A program made the position numbers and the translations under genes. A stretch of DNA of 20,946 nt from an uncultured Veillonellaceae bacterium. Lineage in GTDB: Bacteria > Bacillota > Negativicutes > Veillonellales > Dialisteraceae. Shown piece by piece: positions 7,292 through 13,999 of this stretch. Below the pieces are notes generated by a model, which saw nothing but the letters and a program-made list of their open reading frames with translations, did no database searches and had not been told where the DNA came from. The number at the start of each line of letters is the position of its first letter. The stretch's first letter is position 1. The stretch lies in the NCBI GenBank assembly GCA_958439155.1, contig CAUBUJ010000011.1, positions 1-20,946 of the forward strand, given 5' to 3'.

Positions 7292-8216
7292 GGGCATTCC
7301 TCTCTTTCAATTCTTGAAGCATGCGGATCTTTTCCGGTTCCGTCCAGAAAAGATGCTGGAACCACATCCAGTCATAAGGATACTGCTTGATGAAGTCTTC
7401 CATAATATCCGCCATTTTCTGGGAATTTCTGACCAGATCCATCTGTTTATCGCCTTGCTCTTCAAAATGGAAAGGCTTCCCAATGCGGATGGTATGACGG
7501 CCATTGTCATCACGGGTAATAAACAGCGGCAGCACCGGCGCTTTAAATTTTCTCGCAAAAATAGCCGGCCCCTGGGGAAACGAAAATACACGGTTCATAA
7601 ACTGGACAGGGATCCCAGCTTTTCCTCCGTCCTTATCGGAGAGAAAGCCGAGAATATGATTTTTCTTCATGGAACGGGCTGCCGCAATCATTTCATAGCC
7701 GCCGGTGCCGGTCAGATAAATGTGCTGCCCCGCCTGGGCGCGGTACTCATTGATGATCTTCATCAGCGCGTCATCTGCCTGTTTTTTGCCAATCGCAGAG
7801 GTAGGATATCCATGAAGGGCAAGGCCTGCGCCGAGCCATTCCCAATTGCCGATATGCGCGGTCAGCCCGACGATGCCCCGCCCCTCCGCGTAGGCCGCTT
7901 CTAAATATTCAGGATGATCAATCTTTACATAATCCTCTATATGGCTTTTTTCCCTGACGAGGCGGGGCATGTAAAGCATTTCCATCACAGACATGCCGAT
8001 GTTCTGGTACACCCGCTGGAGGATGTGTTCCGCTTCTTCTTTTCCGCATCCAAGACCGGTCATGATCTGCTCCAGACCGCGATTTTTCTGTTTTTTGATC
8101 CGATTCATCACAAGAGGTCCGACAAACCGGCCTATACATAGAATTTTATCATAGGAAAGCCGGCAAAGAAGATCGCTGATTCCTTTTAAAACTCTATATT
8201 TCAGTTGAACAGACAT
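7281..8216 (-). CDS. LpxL/HtrB-type lipid A acyltransferase (311 aa)
   Basis: This is a member of the LpxL/LpxM lysophospholipid acyltransferase family, which adds secondary acyl chains to Kdo-lipid A at the cytoplasmic face of the inner membrane. The H-x4-E catalytic motif is present in HIGNWEW (H121, E126). It is followed by the conserved FLSDKDGGKAGIPVQFMNR segment and FPQGPAIFARKFKAPVLPLF. The C-terminal YPYDWMWFQHLFW corresponds to the family's conserved Y-x-W-x-H region. Only one such enzyme is in the window, so a second acyltransferase, if any, lies elsewhere. Whether it is functionally LpxL, LpxM or LpxP-like cannot be told. The ATG is preceded by AAGGAAG at about six bases and follows kdsC by 62 bases, in which I see no terminator. 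Confidence 0.92.
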   Translation of the reverse strand: MSVQLKYRVLKGISDLLCRLSYDKILCIGRFVGPLVMNRIKKQKNRGLEQIMTGLGCGKEEAEHILQRVYQNIGMSVMEMLYMPRLVREKSHIEDYVKIDHPEYLEAAYAEGRGIVGLTAHIGNWEWLGAGLALHGYPTSAIGKKQADDALMKIINEYRAQAGQHIYLTGTGGYEMIAAARSMKKNHILGFLSDKDGGKAGIPVQFMNRVFSFPQGPAIFARKFKAPVLPLFITRDDNGRHTIRIGKPFHFEEQGDKQMDLVRNSQKMADIMEDFIKQYPYDWMWFQHLFWTEPEKIRMLQELKERNAHEQ

Positions 8217-8278
8217 GACTTTCTTCCTTTATGACAAAAACTCTTGAAGATTCCATAAAAAGTGGTACATACCCTATG

Positions 8279-8803
8279 TTATTGGCCGGATGGAACGGCT
8301 CCGGCATCATAAGAATGGAGCGCGCTCTCAAAGCATCCTTCTTTTTTGAAAATATGCTCGATAAATTCCCTTGCTGCGCCGCGGCCTCCCGGAGCGGAAG
8401 CCACAAAAGAGACCGCCTCTTTGTTTTCTACCGTCCCGTCAGACGGGCAGCCTGCAAGGCCCGCTTTCCGCGAGACGGCCAGATCATTCCAGTCATCGCC
8501 AAAATAGGCCGCTTCCTCCCAGGTAAGACCATACCTCATAAGAATGTCCGAAAGAGCGGCCACTTTGTCGCGGACCCCCATAAGGGCAAAATCCATATGA
8601 AGCTCGGCGCTGCGGCGCTCCACAATAGGAGAATTCCGACCGGTAACAAGGCCGGTAATAAACCCCATGCGGTGAGCGAGGGAAATCGCCAGACCGTCCT
8701 TGGCATAAAAAGACTTGTACGCTTCCCCATCCGGACCGAAAATGAGCGTCCCCGGCGTGAGTGTACCATCCACATCAAATGCAATCAGTTTGATTTTTCC
8801 CAT
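8279..8803 (-). CDS. kdsC: KdsC, Kdo-8-phosphate phosphatase (174 aa)
   Basis: This HAD-superfamily C0 phosphatase removes phosphate from Kdo-8-P. Motif I is FDVDGTLTPG (nucleophile D10, acid/base D12), motif II is in VTGRNS (54-56), motif III is the lysine near K80 (GVRDKVAAL), and motif IV is GDDWND (102-107). The SPGGRGA-like SAPGGRGAAREF near the C-terminus is typical of KdsC tetramers. The protein continues about 22 residues past that point. Two adjacent ATGs are possible (8806 and 8803). GGGAG is four bases from the first and seven from the second; other genes here use 5-8, so I prefer 8803, with weak certainty. The start overlaps the kdsD stop (TGATG). Confidence 0.94.
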   Translation of the reverse strand: MGKIKLIAFDVDGTLTPGTLIFGPDGEAYKSFYAKDGLAISLAHRMGFITGLVTGRNSPIVERRSAELHMDFALMGVRDKVAALSDILMRYGLTWEEAAYFGDDWNDLAVSRKAGLAGCPSDGTVENKEAVSFVASAPGGRGAAREFIEHIFKKEGCFESALHSYDAGAVPSGQ

Positions 8804-9774
8804 CATACCACTCCCTGGCGGAGAAGATCTGTCACATGGATCATTCCAATGGCGCAGCCTTTTTCATCCACAACGGGAAGCACCGTAATCGGATGCGGCT
8901 TATGCTCATCCATCACATGGAGAGCCTCTGCGGCCAACTTATCTTTTGTTATGACCATGGGACTCTCTGTCATCACAGAGGCAACCGCATGATTCAGGAA
9001 ATCCGTACCGCCGGAAAGCCCGCGGCGCACATCTCCATCAGTCAGAAGTCCCAGGAGCATGCCGTCTCTGTCAACCACATTGACAGCACCCAGCCCCTTG
9101 GCAGTCATCACAAAAAGCGCGTCTTTTACCGCAGCCGTTCCGGAAATGACAGGATTGTCCTCTCCCTTGTGCATCACCATATCTACCGTCATGAGAAGGC
9201 GCTTCCCAAGAGAGCCGCCAGGGTGAAATACAGCAAACTGGTCTGCCGTAAAGTGATGCTTTTCCATCAGGGAAATCGCAAGGGCATCCCCCATGGCGAG
9301 GGCGGCTGTGGTCGAGCTGGTCGGCGCAAGGCCCAGTTTTCCCGCTTCTCTGGCCACGCCGGCGTCCAGTACTACATCCGCATTTTTCGCCAAAGTAGAG
9401 TCTGTTTTCCCCACAATGGCAATGAGCTTTGCGCCGATTCTCCGTAGAGAAGGCAGAATATTCAGAATTTCTCCGGTTTCGCCGCTGTTGGAATAGGCTA
9501 CCACCACATCATCCGATGTGACCATACCCAAATCCCCGTGAATCGCTTCTGCGGGATGGAGGAAAAAAGCCGGCGTCCCGGTGCTGGCCATGGTAGCTGC
9601 CACTTTCCGGGCAATATGGCCTGATTTTCCCATTCCTGTCAGTACCGCCCGTCCGCGGGCCTCATCAATCATGGCGACTGCCGCTTCAAAATGGCCGTCC
9701 AGTTTCCCTGTGAGAGCGCGTACCGCTTCCGCCTCATCCAGAAGCACCTGTCTTGCTGTATCAATTACAGACAT
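8803..9774 (-). CDS. kdsD: KdsD, D-arabinose-5-phosphate isomerase (323 aa)
   Basis: KdsD converts D-ribulose-5-P to D-arabinose-5-P, the first step of Kdo synthesis. An N-terminal SIS sugar-isomerase domain (about 35-170) shows TGMGKSGHIARK, HPAEAIHGDLGM, SNSGETGE and PTSSTTAALAMGDALA. The HPGGSLGKRLL segment (from 184) follows, and then two CBS domains (about 205-255 and 268-320). This is the full KdsD/KpsF architecture; length is close to E. coli KdsD (328). The frame is open to an ATG at 9864, but those 30 residues do not look like the family and lack a ribosome binding site. GAGAGGA sits five bases before the ATG at 9774, which gives the usual N-terminus. It is the first gene after the strongest promoter in the window. 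Confidence 0.96.
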   Translation of the reverse strand: MSVIDTARQVLLDEAEAVRALTGKLDGHFEAAVAMIDEARGRAVLTGMGKSGHIARKVAATMASTGTPAFFLHPAEAIHGDLGMVTSDDVVVAYSNSGETGEILNILPSLRRIGAKLIAIVGKTDSTLAKNADVVLDAGVAREAGKLGLAPTSSTTAALAMGDALAISLMEKHHFTADQFAVFHPGGSLGKRLLMTVDMVMHKGEDNPVISGTAAVKDALFVMTAKGLGAVNVVDRDGMLLGLLTDGDVRRGLSGGTDFLNHAVASVMTESPMVITKDKLAAEALHVMDEHKPHPITVLPVVDEKGCAIGMIHVTDLLRQGVV

Positions 9775-9920
9775 ATATTCCTCTCTATTGTCAAAGCTCG
9801 AAGATCCCGCACCAAAGACATGAAAAAACAACAGATTCATATCTTTCAGAAATGAACATTCCATTCCCGATCAGGGCAGATACGACTGAGGGACAGCCGT
9901 TTCTTTCCATGTTCCTTTTT

Positions 9921-9948
9921 ATTATACAATACCCGCCGCACCTGTCAG
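9921..9948 (-). promoter_or_regulatory. Strong candidate promoter for kdsD and the LPS transport unit
   Basis: On the minus strand there is -35 CTGACA (9943-9948, 5/6), a 16-base spacer and a perfect -10 TATAAT (9921-9926). Directly upstream (about 9953-9977) is an A/T tract, TTAAAAAATTTTAGAAAAAT, resembling an UP element for RNA polymerase alpha subunits. The predicted start is near 9914, giving a leader of about 140 nt before kdsD. This is the best promoter match in the window. Confidence 0.75.
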
Positions 9949-9990
9949 GACCGTATTTTTCTAAAATTTTTTAAAGTTTCAGCAGGCTGG

Positions 9991-10027
9991 AAAAACAGAA
10001 GCAAAGCAAAAGTCTCCGCTCTGTTTT
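9991..10027 (-). terminator. Probable terminator after kdsA
   Basis: On the minus strand, AAAACAGAGC pairs with GCTTCTGTTTT with one bulged T, with a possible GGAG/CTTT inner stem, followed by a run of T. It overlaps the kdsA stop. The stem is not very GC-rich, so termination may be partial, allowing some read-through into kdsD. Confidence 0.5.
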
Positions 10028-10847
10028 ACACTCTCTTTTTCACTACATTGTCAATGGCAATAAGATCTTTCAGGAGACCTTCCAGAGAAGAGAGATAGAG
10101 CATATTCGTCGAATCTGACAGTCCTTCCGGCGGATTGTCGTGAACTTCCATGAAGAATCCATCCACGCCGGCTCCTGCCGCGGCTCTTGCAAGATAAGGA
10201 ATAAATTCTCTCTGCCCGCCAGTGGTTGTCCCGTTTCCGCCGGGAAGCTGCACGCTGTGGGTCGCGTCAAAAATAACGGGATAGCCAAACTGTCTCATCA
10301 TGGGGAAAGAACGCATATCCACCACCAGGTTGTGATAGCCGAAGGAAGCGCCTCTTTCCGTCAGAGCCAGGTTGGGATTTCCTGCCTCTTCCATCTTTTC
10401 CAATACATTTTTCATATCTTCCGGCGCCATGAACTGGCCTTTTTTTACGTTAACCGGCTTGCCTGTTTTGGCCGCGCCATATACAAGATCGGTCTGCCGG
10501 CAGAGGAAGGCGGGAATCTGAATCATATCCAGCACCTTGGAAGCCGGTTCCAGCTGCGTCACATCGTGCACATCAGAGAGCACCGGCACCTGCAGTTCTT
10601 CCTTGATGGACTGCAGAATTTCCAGACCCTTCACCAGTCCGGGACCGCGGAACGAATGGAAAGAAGAGCGGTTTGCCTTATCATAAGAGGCTTTAAAAAT
10701 GTACTGCACCCCGAGCCGTTCGCATATTTTTTTAATTTCCCGTCCGATCATCAGCGTCCGGTCATAGCCTTCAATGACACAGGGACCAGCAATCAAAAAG
10801 AGACGGCTTCCGTCAAGCGTGAGATTTCCTACATGGATTGTTTTCAT
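10026..10847 (-). CDS. kdsA: KdsA, Kdo-8-phosphate synthase, metal-dependent type (273 aa)
   Basis: KdsA condenses phosphoenolpyruvate with arabinose-5-P to give Kdo-8-P. The TIM-barrel sequence shows IAGPCVIEG, KASYDKANRSS, RGPGL, QTDLV, NVKKGQFMAPEDM and TERGASFGYHNLVVDMRS. C23 (in AGPC), H197, E234 and D245 align with the metal-binding quartet of Aquifex-type KdsA. E. coli KdsA has Asn at the Cys position and needs no metal, so this enzyme is predicted to be metal-dependent. The ATG overlaps the kdsB stop by four bases. Length is normal for the family (about 270-285). It ends the first LPS unit, before a probable terminator. Confidence 0.97.
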   Translation of the reverse strand: MKTIHVGNLTLDGSRLFLIAGPCVIEGYDRTLMIGREIKKICERLGVQYIFKASYDKANRSSFHSFRGPGLVKGLEILQSIKEELQVPVLSDVHDVTQLEPASKVLDMIQIPAFLCRQTDLVYGAAKTGKPVNVKKGQFMAPEDMKNVLEKMEEAGNPNLALTERGASFGYHNLVVDMRSFPMMRQFGYPVIFDATHSVQLPGGNGTTTGGQREFIPYLARAAAGAGVDGFFMEVHDNPPEGLSDSTNMLYLSSLEGLLKDLIAIDNVVKKRV

Positions 10848-11578
10848 TCTTTTTCCATCCTTTCAAACCAGGCTTCCGCCCGTTTCAAATCTTCTTCCGT
10901 ATCGATGCCGATCCCCGGTTCCACCCCCTGGATCACGCCGATTTTATATCCCATTTCCAATGCCCGGAGCTGTTCCAGAGACTCTGTGATTTCCAGAGGC
11001 GTCTGCGCCATTTCCGCGTAGGCCAGGAGGAAATCCCTGCGATAGGCGTAAATGCCTACATGCTTCTGCGGAACTGAGGCAAAGGCTTTCCGCGGATAGG
11101 GAATGAGAGACCGGGAAAAATAGAGCGCCTCCCCTTTCTGGCTGACCACGACCTTCACCGCGGAAGGATCATTGTATTCCTCCTCAGAAAGCGGCGTAGA
11201 CGCTGTAGCCATGTCCAGATCGGGCCGGTCTTTCAGCATAAGAGCGAGCCGGTCAATGACATCCGGGTCAATCATCGGCTCATCGCCCTGTACATTGACA
11301 ATAATATCAAAATCTGCATACTGACGGACCACTTCCGCCAGACGGTCTGTTCCTGTCGGACAGTCTTTGCTGGTCATCACAGGAATGCCGCCGAAACGGC
11401 GTACTTCTGCTGCAATATCTTCGTGATCCGTTGCCACCAGAAGTGCGTCAGGAACCTTTGCTCTGCTGGCCCGTTCAAACACGCGGCGTATCAAAGTCTT
11501 TCCATGGATCATGCGGAGCGGTTTCCCTGGAAGCCGTGTTGATTCATACCGGGATGGAATAATGCATGCAATTTTCAT
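10844..11578 (-). CDS. kdsB: KdsB, CMP-Kdo synthetase (244 aa)
   Basis: KdsB activates Kdo with CTP to CMP-Kdo, the donor for WaaA. The nucleotidyltransferase fold is marked by IPSRYESTRLPGKPL at residues 8-22 (nucleotide binding), VATDHEDI, CPTGTDRLAEV, VNVQGDEPMI and, near the C-terminus, ITESLEQLRALEMGYKI and GIGIDTEEDL. Length is normal (E. coli 248). The ATG overlaps the lpxK stop by four bases. GGAGG lies seven bases upstream inside lpxK, consistent with coupled translation. Confidence 0.97.
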   Translation of the reverse strand: MKIACIIPSRYESTRLPGKPLRMIHGKTLIRRVFERASRAKVPDALLVATDHEDIAAEVRRFGGIPVMTSKDCPTGTDRLAEVVRQYADFDIIVNVQGDEPMIDPDVIDRLALMLKDRPDLDMATASTPLSEEEYNDPSAVKVVVSQKGEALYFSRSLIPYPRKAFASVPQKHVGIYAYRRDFLLAYAEMAQTPLEITESLEQLRALEMGYKIGVIQGVEPGIGIDTEEDLKRAEAWFERMEKE

Positions 11579-12678
11579 AAAACTTCCTCCACCTTCTGCC
11601 TAAACAGCGCCTCCCCTTCAGGAGAACATGTCATAGATATGCCAAGCACATAGACTGGGAGAATGCCTTTCCCTTCTCTATCCAGGTTGGCTTTGATTTT
11701 CACGGCATCCTTTTCTGTAATCACCAAAGCCGATGCCCCTTCTTTCTCAGCCCTGCGGGAAGCCGCTGCCAGATCATTTTCTGAATACTGGTGATGGTCT
11801 GGAAAAGCCATGCAGGATGTAACGGAAAGTCCTGCCTCCGCAGCTGTCGCTTCAAAAGAAGGCGGATTTCCGATACCGCAGAAAAGCATGACCTTCCCTC
11901 CCGGCGTTTGGCCGTCAGATCTTCCAGGCCATTCCTCGAGGGACACAAGAGAAGACGGCACATGGTCCGTTTCTATCACAGGAACATGGGGCGCGTATTG
12001 GGAAAGAGTCTTTCTGATGGCATCCCGCTCATCCTGCTTCACCTGTCCGGACTTGGTCAGCAGGAAAAGTCCCGCCCTTTTGAGCGCGTCCAAAGGCTCA
12101 CGAAGGAGGCCCCTGGGCAAAAGGTGACCGCCGCCGAAAGGATTGGTACTGTCAATGAGAAGAATATCCAGATCCCGGTAGAGACGCCAATACTGGAAAC
12201 CGTCATCCAGAAGGAGAACATCCGCGCCGAGCGCTTTGGCCGCCGCTGCCGATACCGTTCTGTCCTTCCCGACAATTACAGGCACGCCGGGAAGCGCGGC
12301 AGCCATCATATAGGGCTCATCCCCCGCTTTGACCTGGGAAATGAGAATTTTCTGCCTGTCTGACACGATCCCGCCGTGATGTTCCAGCTCACCTTTGTAT
12401 CCTCTCGTAAGCACCGCCGGGTGCCGGCCCTCTTCCGTAAGAAACCGGGCCAGCTTCATAATACACGGTGTTTTCCCGGTCCCGCCGGCAGTCAGATTTC
12501 CGGCGCTGATCACTGGAATTCCCGCCTTCACCATCTGGGCTGTTTCTTTGTCCCGCCGCCGGATGACCCCTTTCCGATAGAGTTTCTCCAGCAGGGATAA
12601 ACCGCCCAGTACCGCCCGATCCCGGCAGGATAGATTCTTCCCTTTCTGTATCCGCAGAATATAGGATTCAAGACTCAT
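11575..12678 (-). CDS. lpxK: LpxK, tetraacyldisaccharide 4'-kinase (367 aa)
   Basis: LpxK phosphorylates the 4' position of the lipid A disaccharide-1-P at the inner membrane. The modified P-loop is GNLTAGGTGKTP (60-71), followed by LTRGY (90-94), GDEPYMMA (119-126), VGKDR (136-140) and the DDGFQYWRL segment (158-166), all hallmarks of LpxK. DPHQYSE-like FPDHHQYSENDL and VITEKDAVKI appear in the C-terminal domain. An ATG at 12684 directly abuts GAGGGA, while the ATG at 12678 is seven bases from GAGGG, so the second is chosen. The gene overlaps the waaA end by 11 bases. The length is slightly greater than E. coli LpxK (328), mainly at the N-terminus, where residues 1-50 would place the membrane-associated helix. 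Confidence 0.95.
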   Translation of the reverse strand: MSLESYILRIQKGKNLSCRDRAVLGGLSLLEKLYRKGVIRRRDKETAQMVKAGIPVISAGNLTAGGTGKTPCIMKLARFLTEEGRHPAVLTRGYKGELEHHGGIVSDRQKILISQVKAGDEPYMMAAALPGVPVIVGKDRTVSAAAAKALGADVLLLDDGFQYWRLYRDLDILLIDSTNPFGGGHLLPRGLLREPLDALKRAGLFLLTKSGQVKQDERDAIRKTLSQYAPHVPVIETDHVPSSLVSLEEWPGRSDGQTPGGKVMLFCGIGNPPSFEATAAEAGLSVTSCMAFPDHHQYSENDLAAASRRAEKEGASALVITEKDAVKIKANLDREGKGILPVYVLGISMTCSPEGEALFRQKVEEVL

Positions 12679-13999
12679 GGCCATTCCCTCTCAGATGCAC
12701 ATGGTACCGGCTGATCAATTTCTCAAAGCATTCAATATTCCGCCTGGTAGCACCTTGATTTTCCTTGACCACTTCCAGCGCCTTCCGGCCCATCTCTTCC
12801 ATGCGCGGTTTATCGCCAAGAAGGGACAGCAGTTTTTCTGTGAAATCCGTTTCATTCCGCGCCATCATGCAGACGCCCCGTTTTTGGAGAAGCTCGAAAA
12901 TTTCTTTGAAGTTAAACATATAAGGACCGACAATGACAGGTTTGCCGTGAGCCGCAGGCTCTAATATATTATGGCCCCCCACTTTGACGAAACTGCCTCC
13001 TACGAAAACCACATCGGCCAGACTGTAGAGACGGCCCAATTCGCCAATGGTGTCCAGGATCACCACCTGGTGTCCTTCCCTGTTGTCAGAATCTGTCCCC
13101 ATTTCTGTGCGGCGGATCACAGAAAATCCATGAATATGAATTCTCGCCTTCACTGCCGCGGCGCGGGTAATTTCCCGGACCGCCAGGAGAAGACGCGCTT
13201 TCGGGTATACTTTCAGCACTTTTTTAAACGCGTGGAGAAGAATTTCTTCTTCCCCGCCATGGGTGCTTCCCGCTACGATGATCGGATCTGCCCCGTCGAA
13301 ATGGAATTCTTTCTTCAAGGCTTCCCGCTCTTTTTCTGAAACCGTAGCATAGGTCTGGTCATACTTGGTATTTCCCGTAACGACCACCCTCGCGGGATCC
13401 GCGCCCATGGCGATGATATGATCCGCGTCAAAAGCAGACTGCATGCAGAAGCGGCTGATCTGGCGGAGCATTTTTTCTGTATACCGGTGAATCAACGCAT
13501 ACCGCCGCATGGAGCGGTCACTGATGCGTCCATTCATCATCATCACAGGAATTTTCTTCTGCCAGGCAAGACGGAGAAAATTGGGCCACAATTCTGTCTC
13601 AATCAAAATAATCGCCCTGGGATTGACAATATCGACAATACGGTTCGTAATCACCGGCAGATCGAAAGGAAAGAAGATGTGGCCGTCCGCTTCCGGTATA
13701 ATGCGCTGCGCCATCTTATGGCCTGTGGCGGTAACGACGGAAACGACAACCATTTCATCCGGATACTGGCGTTTTAATTCCCGCACGATAGGGCTTGCCG
13801 CCACCACTTCTCCCACAGAAGCAGCGTGCACCCAGATGGCGTTGTGATAGGCGATTTTTTCAAGGGTCGGCGTAGGCATCACGCCGGCGCTCTGCTTCAG
13901 CCGGTCGTAAAACCCATCTTCAAAAATCAGCCGGTAAATTAAAAGGGGAATCTGCAGAATCCAGTATCCCACAAGGCAGATATTATAAATCCAGTACAT
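12668..13999 (-). CDS. waaA: WaaA/KdtA, Kdo transferase (443 aa)
   Basis: This GT30 glycosyltransferase transfers Kdo from CMP-Kdo to lipid IVA on the cytoplasmic face. An N-terminal membrane anchor (about 5-23) is followed by IWVHAASVGEV with the catalytic-base glutamate E64, then ETELWPN, NGRISDRS and VTGNTKYD. Later come VAGSTHGGEEE, FVGGSFVKVGGHNILEPAAHGKPVIVGPYMFNF and a normal C-terminus. Where many family members read A-P-R-H-P-E-R, this protein reads A-V-R-E-I-T-R (around residue 274), with a Pro-to-Val change; the frame is intact, so this looks like lineage variation. Mono- or bifunctionality cannot be told. The start overlaps the msbA stop by one base (TAATG) with AAGGGA seven bases upstream. 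Confidence 0.96.
   Translation of the reverse strand: MYWIYNICLVGYWILQIPLLIYRLIFEDGFYDRLKQSAGVMPTPTLEKIAYHNAIWVHAASVGEVVAASPIVRELKRQYPDEMVVVSVVTATGHKMAQRIIPEADGHIFFPFDLPVITNRIVDIVNPRAIILIETELWPNFLRLAWQKKIPVMMMNGRISDRSMRRYALIHRYTEKMLRQISRFCMQSAFDADHIIAMGADPARVVVTGNTKYDQTYATVSEKEREALKKEFHFDGADPIIVAGSTHGGEEEILLHAFKKVLKVYPKARLLLAVREITRAAAVKARIHIHGFSVIRRTEMGTDSDNREGHQVVILDTIGELGRLYSLADVVFVGGSFVKVGGHNILEPAAHGKPVIVGPYMFNFKEIFELLQKRGVCMMARNETDFTEKLLSLLGDKPRMEEMGRKALEVVKENQGATRRNIECFEKLISRYHVHLRGNGHES

Noticed and set aside
8217..8278. Possible promoter or small gene between kdsC and the acyltransferase
   Set aside because: No convincing -10/-35 pair or terminator hairpin is visible. A 20-codon frame overlapping the acyltransferase start has no support.
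9775..9864. N-terminal extension of KdsD by 30 residues
   Set aside because: The ATG at 9864 has no Shine-Dalgarno at a workable distance, the extension does not match KdsD family N-termini, and 9774 has a good ribosome binding site.
9791..9910. 39-codon upstream ORF as a coding gene
   Set aside because: It has a very weak ribosome binding site, is almost at the predicted transcript start and has no family signal. It is kept only as a leader observation, not as a gene.
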